Part shown: positions 1-6,561 of the stretch, in pieces
Layout: each line of letters opens with the position of its first letter
How positions within the stretch are numbered: position 1 is the first letter of the stretch
From: Oligoflexia bacterium
Lineage (GTDB): Bacteria; Bdellovibrionota; UBA1018
DNA length: 26,559 nucleotides
Direction of reading: 5' to 3'
Assembly: GCA_903858195.1 (NCBI GenBank)
Contig: CAIOHW010000096.1
Span: 1-26,559 of the forward strand
Made by a program: the position numbers and the translations under genes
The notes under the pieces: generated by a model
Told to the model about the DNA's origin: nothing
Databases searched by the model: none
Seen by the model: the letters and a program-made list of their open reading frames with translations, nothing else

Positions 1-1
1 C

Positions 2-385
2 GGTCCTGCGGGCTTTGCGGGCGGATGGCACTGGCTCTGGGTCGCCTTCTGGCTCTGGGTCGGCGTGACCTCGGCAGCCCTCCTGCGCTTTGCCTTCAGT
101 ATCTGGATTTTCTGGACCGAGCGCGGCTTTGCGTTTTCGCGCCTCTACTACCAGTTCTTTGCTTTCGCGACCAAGCCCGACCTCATGTACCCGAAGTGGA
201 TTCGCTACGTGATCCTCTCGGCGCTGCCCTTTGCCTTCATCGGGAGCATCCCGGCGCGAGCGATCCTCGATGGACTCACGCGCTCCGAGTACTTGCTGGT
301 CACGGGGGTGATGGGCGGCTTTTGGGTCCTGAATCGAACTCTCTGGCGTGCCGGGCTCCGGCGCTACCAGAGCGCGAGCTCCTGA
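2..385 (+). CDS. ABC-2 type transporter permease, C-terminal part
   Basis: The reading frame is open from the left edge of the window to a TGA at 383-385, giving about 127 residues, so the start lies outside. The visible part holds at least two hydrophobic stretches (WLWVAFWLWVGV and, later, a segment around YVILSALPFAFIGSIPA) and ends with FWVLNRTLWRAGLRRYQSASS-like residues. A tryptophan-rich last helix followed by a GL(R/K)RYxSA tail is typical of the ABC-2 permease family formerly called DUF990, which works with an ATPase and a second permease to export an unidentified substrate through the inner membrane. The partner genes would be expected upstream. The palindromic repeats start 12 nt after the stop. 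Family assignment is by recalled motif only; the substrate cannot be told. Confidence 0.7.
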   Translation, partial: GPAGFAGGWHWLWVAFWLWVGVTSAALLRFAFSIWIFWTERGFAFSRLYYQFFAFATKPDLMYPKWIRYVILSALPFAFIGSIPARAILDGLTRSEYLLVTGVMGGFWVLNRTLWRAGLRRYQSASS

Positions 386-396
386 TCCGATCCTTG

Positions 397-488
397 TTCG
401 GTCGCCACGGCGACCGCGCGTTCTAACTCTGGTTCGGTCGCCACGGCGACCGCGCGTTCTAACTCTGGTTCGGTCGCCACGGCGACCG
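397..488 (+). repeat. Tandem 36-bp repeat carrying palindromes (parS-like sites 1-3)
   Basis: Two identical 36-bp units (397-432 and 433-468) and a 20-bp partial third (469-488) lie head to tail. Each contains the palindrome TCGGTCGCC-AC-GGCGACCG(A). Site 1 is 398-417, site 2 is 434-453 (both have 8-bp arms plus one mismatched end) and site 3 is 470-489 (perfect 9-bp arms). The centres are 36 bp apart. The array sits directly upstream of parA, and the same palindrome occurs again at 519-538 and inside parA at 897-916. This arrangement fits a centromere or operator recognised by ParB or by the HTH domain of ParA. A REP-type repeat or a terminator for the upstream permease gene is the alternative. 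Confidence 0.85.
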
Positions 489-518
489 AACTGGCCCCGC
501 CTCTCTCGACCTGAAAAA

Positions 519-538
519 TCGGTCGCCACGGCGACCGA
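519..538 (+). promoter_or_regulatory. Palindrome site 4 (candidate parS or parA operator)
   Basis: A perfect 20-bp site, TCGGTCGCC-AC-GGCGACCGA, with 9-bp arms and an AC centre. It lies outside the 36-bp tandem units, its centre being 49 bp after that of site 3. It ends 14 nt before the -35-like hexamer of the proposed parA promoter, so a protein bound here could also control parA transcription. Confidence 0.6.
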
Positions 539-552
539 CGAGAGCAAAGTTC

Positions 553-580
553 TTGCGCACAGGACCGTGCGGCCTACAAT
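553..580 (+). promoter_or_regulatory. Candidate sigma70-type promoter of parAB
   Basis: TTGCGC (553-558) and TACAAT (575-580) are separated by 16 bp. The -10 element matches the consensus at five of six positions; the -35 only in its first three. The predicted transcript would start near 587, about 50 nt before the parA ATG. The palindrome cluster lies immediately upstream. Confidence 0.4.
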
Positions 581-638
581 CAGCGTCAGGTTTCAGTCTT
601 TCTACACACAGCAGTGATTACTCATGGAGGGGTAGTTT

Positions 639-1694
639 ATGGCATCGTTTCGAGAGATGTGCTTCACGCCGGCCGAATTCACGGCCCTGGCAAAGATCAA
701 AAAAGACCAGTTCGCCCAGCTCGAATCCTCGGGCCGGATCAACACCACTAAGAGAAAGATGGGCAATGTCGATCGCAAGATGATCACCCTGGAAGATCTC
801 CAGGCCTACTTTCAGTCCACCCGCAAGATGGGAACAGGCGCCGAGTCAGCCGGCCAGGCCATCCCGGTCGAAGCCCTTGAGAACGGTTCACTCCCCTCGG
901 TCGCCGTGGCGACCGATTCGGGCTTCACCCTCAAGGACCCGACCCATAAGATCCAGATGTTCTACAACGTCAAGGGCGGGACCGGTAAATCGACCCTCAC
1001 CGCGCAGTACGTGATGCGTGCCTCGATGATGGGCCTCAAAGTCCTCGCCATCGACCTCGACGGACAGGGACACCTCACGGTCAACCTCGACATCTTGGAT
1101 GCCCACGAGCGCCCGACCATCTATGACGTCCTGATCAACGATCTTCCGATCGAAGAGAGCGTCATAAATGTGGCGCCCTGTCTTGACCTGATCCCTGCCA
1201 ATCTCGGTCTCTGCAACATCGAGATCCCACTCAACAATAAGCCGCGGCGCGAGTACCGTCTCGCCGAGGCCATTGAGCGTCTCGCGGAGCACTATGACCT
1301 GATCGTGGCAGACACCAATCCGGCAGCCTCGATCCTCAACTGCTCGATGATGGTCGCCTCGAACCTCATCAACGTGGTGTGCGCAACCAACCCGCTCTCC
1401 TTCCACGGCATGTCGCTCGTGATGGCGACCATCGAGGACATGGAGCGAGAGTTCCGCAAGCAGATGAACGTCAAGATCGTGCCGAACATGTACGACAACC
1501 GTGAAGTGATCAGCCAGGAAGTGCTGGGTGAACTTCGCACCCAGTTTGCTGACTGGTGCGCCCACGCGGTGATCAACCGATCCGCGGACATGAATGAGGC
1601 GACCAAACGCCGCACGACCGTCTGGGATGTCAATCCCAAGGGCACTGCTGCGAGCGATATCAACGGCCTGGCCGAAGAACTGCTGTTCTGCTGA
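639..1694 (+). CDS. parA: ParA-family partition ATPase with N-terminal HTH domain
   Basis: A 351-residue ParA/MinD-type ATPase expected to drive DNA segregation with ParB. Residues about 8-58 resemble a MerR-like winged helix (FTPAEFTALAKIKKDQF, then R46KMITLEDL), as in plasmid-type (type Ia) ParA proteins that bind their own promoter. After a linker (about 61-100) comes the deviant Walker A motif KGGTGKS (112-118), the switch-like DLDGQG (139-144, where P is more usual than the first G) and Walker B DLIVADT (220-226). The ATG is preceded by GGAGGG with 7-nt spacing. parB follows after 14 nt, so the two are cotranscribed. A fifth copy of the upstream palindrome is embedded in codons 87-93 of the linker. 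Family is certain. Whether it segregates this chromosome or derives from a plasmid is not visible. Confidence 0.92.
   Translation: MASFREMCFTPAEFTALAKIKKDQFAQLESSGRINTTKRKMGNVDRKMITLEDLQAYFQSTRKMGTGAESAGQAIPVEALENGSLPSVAVATDSGFTLKDPTHKIQMFYNVKGGTGKSTLTAQYVMRASMMGLKVLAIDLDGQGHLTVNLDILDAHERPTIYDVLINDLPIEESVINVAPCLDLIPANLGLCNIEIPLNNKPRREYRLAEAIERLAEHYDLIVADTNPAASILNCSMMVASNLINVVCATNPLSFHGMSLVMATIEDMEREFRKQMNVKIVPNMYDNREVISQEVLGELRTQFADWCAHAVINRSADMNEATKRRTTVWDVNPKGTAASDINGLAEELLFC
897..916 (-). promoter_or_regulatory. Palindrome site 5 inside parA (candidate parS)
   Basis: On the + strand this reads TCGGTCGCC-GT-GGCGACCGA, which is the exact reverse complement of upstream site 4. It encodes SVAVATD (residues 87-93) in the linker between the HTH and ATPase domains, the part of ParA least constrained by protein function. 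A perfect 20-bp match is not expected by chance in this span, which argues for a bound DNA element rather than a coding coincidence. Confidence 0.6.
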
Positions 1695-1708
1695 GAAAGG
1701 ACTCTCAA

Positions 1709-2683
1709 ATGACGGACATCAAGAACGAAGAAATCCAGACCCCTGAAAACAACCCGGCCTCCGCACCTGCGGGAGCAAGTGTGAATGACGGGAGCAAGAT
1801 CAAGACCCGAAACGGAAGCGGCTACCTCAAGCAGCTCTACTCCACGGCGCGCAATACGGCGGGCAGCACACACTCGCACCTCAAGAATCTCACGACCTTC
1901 CTCGTGAACTTCGTGCCGGTCGAGAAGGTGGATGCGTCTGAACTCCAGGTGCGCGTCCACTTTGACGACAGCGAGGTCGAAGCCCTTGCCCACTCCATCA
2001 AGGAGCACGGCGTACTTCAACCGATCCTGGTGGTCCAGGATGGCGACCGTTACAAGGTCATCGCTGGCGAACGCAGGCTTCGCGCCTCGAAGCTTGCCGG
2101 GGTAGAACGCATCCCGGCTCGCGTGCTTTCAACCAACGACAAGGCCACCCACGAGATCGCACTCCGTGAAAACCTGGACCGTGTAGACCTCCATCCGCTC
2201 GAAGAAGGCGAAGGCTACCTTTCGCTCCTCGAGGCGCAGCTCTACACAAGCCACGACTCGATCGCGAAGGCCTTCGGAAAGCCCAAGTCCCGCATCACCG
2301 AATGCATCGGTTTCACCCGGCTTCCAGAAGAAACCAAGGCCGCGCTCCTCAAGCATGGAATCAGGAACCGGTCGCTCCTGCGCCAGCTCCTCCTGATGCC
2401 GGTCGAACAGCATTCGGCCCGGATCCTCGAAGCCGTGGGACAAGAAGAGGTGATGGGCAGCATGCAGACATCGTCGGAAGCGGGGGCAACCCCGTCTACT
2501 GCTCCTGCCGTCAACAAGGCCAAGAAGGAGCCCAAGCCCTTTGGTTACGAGTTTGACGACAGTCGCCTGAGCGTTCCAGGCTTCAAATGGAAGGCGGGCG
2601 AAGGGATCGAGAAGCTCCAGGGCTACTTCGATGCCATGAAGGTGCTCTGCGAGAAGCTCGAGGACAGGCTCACCCGTCCCTGA
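1709..2683 (+). CDS. parB: ParB-family CTPase/DNA-binding partition protein
   Basis: A 324-residue ParB protein. The N-terminal CTP-binding fold (about 65-145) shows GVLQPILV (101-108) and the GERRLRA box (120-126), followed by ENLDRVDLHPLEE (154-166), the classical ParB signature. A helix-turn-helix is likely at about 180-203 (SHDSIAKAFGKPKSRITECIGF). A charged, low-complexity linker (about 250-285) leads to a C-terminal segment ending in a helix (EKLQGYFDAMKVLCEKLEDRL) that would dimerise. The first 60 residues are polar and contain basic NxxY-like segments that could contact ParA. The ATG follows AAGGA by 7-8 nt, 14 nt after parA, and a strong terminator follows. Such proteins load on parS as CTP-dependent clamps; the nearby GC-rich palindromes, unlike canonical TGTTTCACGTGAAACA, are its probable targets. 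Confidence 0.93.
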   Translation: MTDIKNEEIQTPENNPASAPAGASVNDGSKIKTRNGSGYLKQLYSTARNTAGSTHSHLKNLTTFLVNFVPVEKVDASELQVRVHFDDSEVEALAHSIKEHGVLQPILVVQDGDRYKVIAGERRLRASKLAGVERIPARVLSTNDKATHEIALRENLDRVDLHPLEEGEGYLSLLEAQLYTSHDSIAKAFGKPKSRITECIGFTRLPEETKAALLKHGIRNRSLLRQLLLMPVEQHSARILEAVGQEEVMGSMQTSSEAGATPSTAPAVNKAKKEPKPFGYEFDDSRLSVPGFKWKAGEGIEKLQGYFDAMKVLCEKLEDRLTRP

Positions 2684-2703
2684 CTTCTGATCTTGAACTT
2701 GAG

Positions 2704-2739
2704 AAACGGCTCCGGAGAAATCCGGGGCCGTTTTTTTTT
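2704..2739 (+). terminator. Intrinsic terminator of parAB
   Basis: ACGGCTCCGG (2706-2715) pairs with CCGGGGCCGT (2722-2731) through one T-G wobble, with the 6-nt loop AGAAAT. Nine T residues (2731-2739) follow, and AA before the stem extends it. It begins 20 nt after the parB stop and separates parAB from the MscS gene. Confidence 0.9.
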
Positions 2740-2786
2740 CTCTATCCTCCAGCCGATCGCGGATAAGTTCATGGAAGGAGAAAACC

Positions 2787-3827
2787 ATGCAGAAGAGCCT
2801 ACTTCCCGCCGCAAAAATCCAATCCCTTCTCCAGCTCGAGCCTTTCCTGGCACTCCTGCTTCTCGCCTTCTCGTCTTGGGTGCTCTACAAGATTTTACTC
2901 AGGGACGTCTCGCAGGAAAGGCACCGGAATCTGCACAAGCAGTTCGTCAACCTCGCCTGGAACTGCCTGCTCTTCACGATCCTCTTTTCGGCCCATGGCC
3001 TGATGCTGCCACCGGAGACGGCGCCTGAGTTCCTCCTCCCCTTTCTTCCGTACATTGGGCTGCTCTGCCTGTTTATGGGCTCGGTGATCCTGGTCAAGAC
3101 GCTCAGGATCATGACGCTCGAATACCTGTTCCTTGGACACATGAAGGTGGGAGTGCCTCTCCTCCTTGTGAATCTCTTCACACTCCTCATCTCGCTCTTC
3201 GTGGCGGGCTGGTTCCTCACCGAGATCTTCCACTTCAAGATCGCCCCCCTGCTGGCGACCTCCGCCATCTTTTCCATCGTCCTGGGTCTTGCGCTTCAGG
3301 ACACGCTTGGAAACCTGTTTGCCGGTGTGGCGCTCCAGATCGACAAACCCTACGAGATTGGCCACTGGATTGAGGTCCAGAGCGGCCCGCACAAGTGGGT
3401 GGGACAGGTGCAGGAGATCTCCTGGCGGGCCACGGTCCTGCTCGGCCTTTCGGACGAACTGATGACCGTTCCCAACCGGGTGATGGCGCAGGCTGAGATT
3501 TCCAACTTTTCAGCACGCAACGAACCCTTCACAAGGATCCAGTTCTTCAAGGTCGCCCACGGAACACCGCTCGAGATGGCTCAGCGCTCCTTGCTTGGAG
3601 CTGCAGCCAAGGTGTCGGAAGTCTGCACGGACCCAAAACCCATGGTGTTCTGCAACGACTTCACTGAGACCGGGATCACCCTGAAGCTCGTCTACTCAAT
3701 CCGGGACTTTGGAGCCCAGTTCAGGATCCAAGACGAGGTCGTACGGGCTGGTGCCACTGCCCTTGCAGCATCCGGCGTTGAAGCTGCACGCTATCGCCAC
3801 GACCTTTCGGGCAAGCTGCAATCCTGA
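2787..3827 (+). CDS. MscS-family mechanosensitive ion channel
   Basis: A 346-residue inner-membrane protein. Hydrophobic helices lie at about 17-38, 54-74, 83-104 and 121-146, followed by the pore helix and beta domain of the family: LLATSAIFSIVLGLALQDTL (155-174), then GNLFAGVALQ and DKPYEIGHWIEV (186-197), LMTVPNRVM (225-233) and a cytoplasmic alpha/beta tail. Small-conductance channels of this fold open under membrane tension to release solutes during hypo-osmotic shock. The length suits a small MscS-like channel with two or three extra N-terminal helices. The ATG follows AAGGAG with 6-nt spacing. It has its own transcription unit downstream of the parB terminator. I see no cyclic-nucleotide domain, and ion specificity cannot be told. 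Confidence 0.9.
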   Translation: MQKSLLPAAKIQSLLQLEPFLALLLLAFSSWVLYKILLRDVSQERHRNLHKQFVNLAWNCLLFTILFSAHGLMLPPETAPEFLLPFLPYIGLLCLFMGSVILVKTLRIMTLEYLFLGHMKVGVPLLLVNLFTLLISLFVAGWFLTEIFHFKIAPLLATSAIFSIVLGLALQDTLGNLFAGVALQIDKPYEIGHWIEVQSGPHKWVGQVQEISWRATVLLGLSDELMTVPNRVMAQAEISNFSARNEPFTRIQFFKVAHGTPLEMAQRSLLGAAAKVSEVCTDPKPMVFCNDFTETGITLKLVYSIRDFGAQFRIQDEVVRAGATALAASGVEAARYRHDLSGKLQS

Positions 3828-3916
3828 TCACGACTCCTGCGCCTCAGATCCAATCAGACTGACGCCATCGCTGGCACGAGTTTCGCTTTGCGTCCCGCCG
3901 GGAAGGCGGTGATGCA

Positions 3917-4318
3917 GTGGAACTTTCAGGCTGTCGTGCGAGCTGGGACTTTTTCACCGAGCCCGGTGGACTCAAAACGGGCAGGATTCGAGAACTCGGG
4001 ACCCAGACGGCCGTGCTTTGTTGCTCCGAGCCGATTGACTCGCGCCGCTGGGTACGGGTGGTGATGCACGCCGGAACCTCCGGCCTCGCTCGTGCCGCCT
4101 ATGCGCGGGTCACCGACCAATACGAAATGATCGACCTTTGGGAGGATGACTCGCTCACACTCTATCGACACGAGCTTGAGTGGATCAGGCCATTCGAGCC
4201 GGAATGGGTCAACCTGCTCACCCCAACCGACTGGAACCTGTGCGAGTGCACCAACCTCATCCCGAAGACGCAAAAAATCTGCGGCCTCTGCGCCCTGCGC
4301 GTGGTGATCAGCGGCTAA
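3917..4318 (+). CDS. Hypothetical protein with C-terminal four-cysteine cluster
   Basis: A 133-residue protein I do not recognise. It starts at GTG (no earlier start exists in this frame after the TGA at 3860-3862), with a weak GGAAGG 10 nt upstream. Residues about 8-95 look like a small beta-rich domain with a GxIREL..TAVLCCSEPI pattern and RWVRVVM, faintly PilZ-like. The C-terminus carries C109-x-C111-x10-C122-x2-C125, a possible zinc knuckle. It follows the MscS gene by 89 nt and ends 1 nt before the tig stop on the other strand. Function unknown; the start and the PilZ comparison are uncertain. Confidence 0.6.
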   Translation: MELSGCRASWDFFTEPGGLKTGRIRELGTQTAVLCCSEPIDSRRWVRVVMHAGTSGLARAAYARVTDQYEMIDLWEDDSLTLYRHELEWIRPFEPEWVNLLTPTDWNLCECTNLIPKTQKICGLCALRVVISG

Positions 4319-4319
4319 A

Positions 4320-5669
4320 CTACTTGGAATCCTTGATCTTGGCCTTTTCCAGAAGCCAGGCAATCGAGCGTTCTTCACGCATCCGGTACTCGAGATCATC
4401 ACGGCGAGCAGGATTCTTGGTGTAGAAATCCTGAAGCTTCGTGATCTCCATCTTCATGTCGGTGGCCATCTTCGTGATTTCGGCGTCGAAATCCTGAGGC
4501 TTGAGCTCGATCTTTTCTTTGTTGGCCACCGCCTCAACCAGCAGGCTCGCACGCACTTGGCTTTCGGCCTTCTTGGAGATGTTGGGCATCTCACCGCTCA
4601 GGATTTCCTGAACGGTTGCATCGTCCGCACCCTGGCGCTTGAGATTCTGCGCCACGTCCTGGGCAAGTGCGCGCGCCTGCGCCTGGATCAGTGCCGCAGG
4701 AAGCTCAAAGGGATTCTTTTCGATGAGTGCTGCAAGCAGGTCACTGCGAAGCTTGCGCTCGACTTCCTGCGAGCGTTCGCGGGTCAGGTGCTCACGGACC
4801 TTGGACTGAAAGTCCGCAAGGTCTTCGTAGCCCATGCCCTTGGCAAACTCGTCATTGAGCTCCGGAAGGTTCTTTTCCTTGATCTCAAGCACGTCGACGG
4901 TGAACTGAGCGGGTGCTCCTGCGAGCTCCTTCTCAAAAAAGTCCTTCGGAAAGTCGATATCAAAGGTCTTGCTCTCACCCTTCTTCATGCCCACGAGCTC
5001 ATCTTCAAAGCCAGGGATCAGGGTGTCGGAGCCCACTTCGAGGAGCCGGTTTCCGGACATTCCTTCGCGCTCGACGACCTTTCCATCCTGGTGCACGCCG
5101 CCCTGGAACTTGATGTCCACGGTGTCACCCTTGCGCACCTTGTGCTTTTCGTTGGTGATCGGCGTGAGCTGCGCCTGCGAGCCCCGGAGGTTGTCGACGA
5201 CCTTCGAGATGTCCTCATCAGTGATCTTGGCGCTCTCGCGGGTGATCGCGATGCCCGTATAGCCCTTCACTTCGATCTCAGGGAGTACCTCGACCGTCGC
5301 GACGAAGGTCAGGTCCTTGCCCTCTTCGATCGTGTGGTCGTGCTCGCCGGCACCCGTCTTGTGATTGGGGGTTTCGATGCTGGGGCGACCCACTGCGCGG
5401 AGCTTCTGCTCGCGAATGGCTTCCTGAAACGACTCATCAATCAGGTTGTGGAAAACTTGGTGGCGGACGTCATCGCCGTAGAACTGGCGGATCACAGGGA
5501 GCGGCACATGCCCCGGGCGAAAACCCTTGAGCTTGGCAGTCTTCTGAACCTCCATGAGGCCGCGATCGAGATGCACCTTCACCACGGAGGCAGGCACCCG
5601 GATCGTCAATTGCCGGAGGACATTGGACTTTTTCTCTACCTGAACGGACAGCTGTTGGTTTGAAGTCAT
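4320..5669 (-). CDS. tig: Trigger factor, ribosome-associated chaperone/PPIase
   Basis: A 449-residue protein that binds the ribosome exit tunnel and shields nascent chains. The N-terminal ribosome-binding domain carries the signature GFRPGHVP (49-56; GFRxGK in E. coli). An FKBP-type prolyl isomerase domain covers about 175-260 (GDTVDIKFQG, then LIPGFEDELVGMKKGES), and a long helical C-terminal domain follows. Length is slightly above the E. coli protein. I chose the ATG at 5669 (MTSNQQLSVQVEKK) because the family starts here. A TTG 36 nt earlier would add 12 unlikely residues, and that TTGAC looks more like a -35 box. There is no clear Shine-Dalgarno before the ATG. It lies 59 nt after truA and is convergent with the hypothetical gene at 3917-4318. 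Confidence 0.95.
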   Translation of the reverse strand: MTSNQQLSVQVEKKSNVLRQLTIRVPASVVKVHLDRGLMEVQKTAKLKGFRPGHVPLPVIRQFYGDDVRHQVFHNLIDESFQEAIREQKLRAVGRPSIETPNHKTGAGEHDHTIEEGKDLTFVATVEVLPEIEVKGYTGIAITRESAKITDEDISKVVDNLRGSQAQLTPITNEKHKVRKGDTVDIKFQGGVHQDGKVVEREGMSGNRLLEVGSDTLIPGFEDELVGMKKGESKTFDIDFPKDFFEKELAGAPAQFTVDVLEIKEKNLPELNDEFAKGMGYEDLADFQSKVREHLTRERSQEVERKLRSDLLAALIEKNPFELPAALIQAQARALAQDVAQNLKRQGADDATVQEILSGEMPNISKKAESQVRASLLVEAVANKEKIELKPQDFDAEITKMATDMKMEITKLQDFYTKNPARRDDLEYRMREERSIAWLLEKAKIKDSK

Positions 5670-5676
5670 GGGGGCG

Positions 5677-5705
5677 GTTAAAGCAAAGCCCCACGGGCAA
5701 GTCAA
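5677..5705 (-). promoter_or_regulatory. Possible tig promoter giving a leaderless mRNA
   Basis: On the - strand TTGACT (5705-5700) and TTTAAC (5682-5677) are separated by 17 bp. Each matches the consensus at four or five of six positions. Only 7 nt lie between the -10 box and the tig ATG (5669), so a transcript from it would start at or next to the ATG. This would explain the missing ribosome-binding site. Confidence 0.3.
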
Positions 5706-5728
5706 CGACTCCCAAGCCCGTAAACCCT

Positions 5729-6547
5729 TCAGCTAAACTGGTCGTACCAGACCTGTTCCAGCCACAAGGCCCTGCCCGGGGCGGTCGGCCCCACCCGAGA
5801 GCGTTCCTGGGTCCGCAAAAGTTCGCCAAAACTGTCCGGATCCCTTCGCCCCTCCCCCACCTGCAGCAGGGTTCCGGCGATGCTCCTGACCATCTGCTTG
5901 AGGAAGCCCGTTCCAATGAGCTTCACCCGGACAAACCCAAACTCCTGGCCATCCGAGGGGGCAGCCCAGGCACCCGGAAGCCCCTGCGGCAGGGGCACCC
6001 ACTCGGCTCGGGCCTCCAGGATCTGCCGAACCGTCGGTCCTGGCTTGGCCCCCCGCGACTGGAAGACTTTGAAGTCCTTTTCGCCGACCAAATGATCAAG
6101 TGCCTGTTGCATGGCCTCGCGCTCCAGCCTGCGGTGGATCCACCAGCTGTAGGGCTCGCAATAAGGGAGGGCAGAGGGCCCCTGCTGGAAATAATAGCTG
6201 TACTGCTTTTTGAGCGCCGAACGCTGGGCATGGAACTCGAGGGGCACCTGTGCCACACGGATCACGCGAATCGAAGTCGGCAGGCGGGAATTCAGGGCAC
6301 GCTGAATGACACCGGGGTCCCATTCCCGGTCCCGAAGTGTGAAATGCACCACTTGTCCCGATGCATGGACCCCGGAGTCAGTCCTACCACTCCCCACGAC
6401 CGAGACCTTCTCGCTGACAATGCCTGCCAGCGTGTCTTCGAAGAGCTGCCCGATGCTGGGGTCACCGCCGGCGGCAGAACCGTATTGCTTCTGCCAGCCG
6501 CAAAAGCCCGTACCGACATAGCTGATTCGGGCAGCGAGTTTCTGCAT
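5729..6547 (-). CDS. truA: tRNA pseudouridine(38-40) synthase TruA
   Basis: A 272-residue enzyme that isomerises uridines 38-40 of the tRNA anticodon arm. It shows the N-terminal family pattern YVGTGFCGWQKQ (10-21), the catalytic motif GRTDSGVHA with nucleophile D57 (E. coli D60), and FHAQRSALKKQYSYYF (126-141). The C-terminal GTGFLKQMVRSIAGTLLQVGEGR is also standard. A roughly 15-residue proline- and tryptophan-rich insert near PLPQGLPGAWAAP is unusual but harmless-looking. The ATG (6547) is 14 nt after the stop of the envelope protein gene, with AGGATAGGGA in that gap as ribosome-binding site, so it is probably cotranscribed with it. Confidence 0.96.
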   Translation of the reverse strand: MQKLAARISYVGTGFCGWQKQYGSAAGGDPSIGQLFEDTLAGIVSEKVSVVGSGRTDSGVHASGQVVHFTLRDREWDPGVIQRALNSRLPTSIRVIRVAQVPLEFHAQRSALKKQYSYYFQQGPSALPYCEPYSWWIHRRLEREAMQQALDHLVGEKDFKVFQSRGAKPGPTVRQILEARAEWVPLPQGLPGAWAAPSDGQEFGFVRVKLIGTGFLKQMVRSIAGTLLQVGEGRRDPDSFGELLRTQERSRVGPTAPGRALWLEQVWYDQFS

Positions 6548-6561
6548 CTCGAGTCCCTATC

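Noticed and set aside
397..488. Simple terminator of the ABC permease gene
   Set aside because: The hairpins have no T tract and the element recurs inside parA, which a terminator would not explain; kept only as an alternative.
397..538. CRISPR array
   Set aside because: The repeats are palindromic, two units abut without unique spacers, and no cas genes are near.
888..1565. Antisense open frame of 225 codons within parA
   Set aside because: Histidine- and arginine-rich shadow typical of the reverse frame of a high-GC gene.
4557..5663. Long + strand open frame (368 codons) opposite tig
   Set aside because: It is the antisense shadow of trigger factor, whose motifs and codon pattern fix the - strand as coding.
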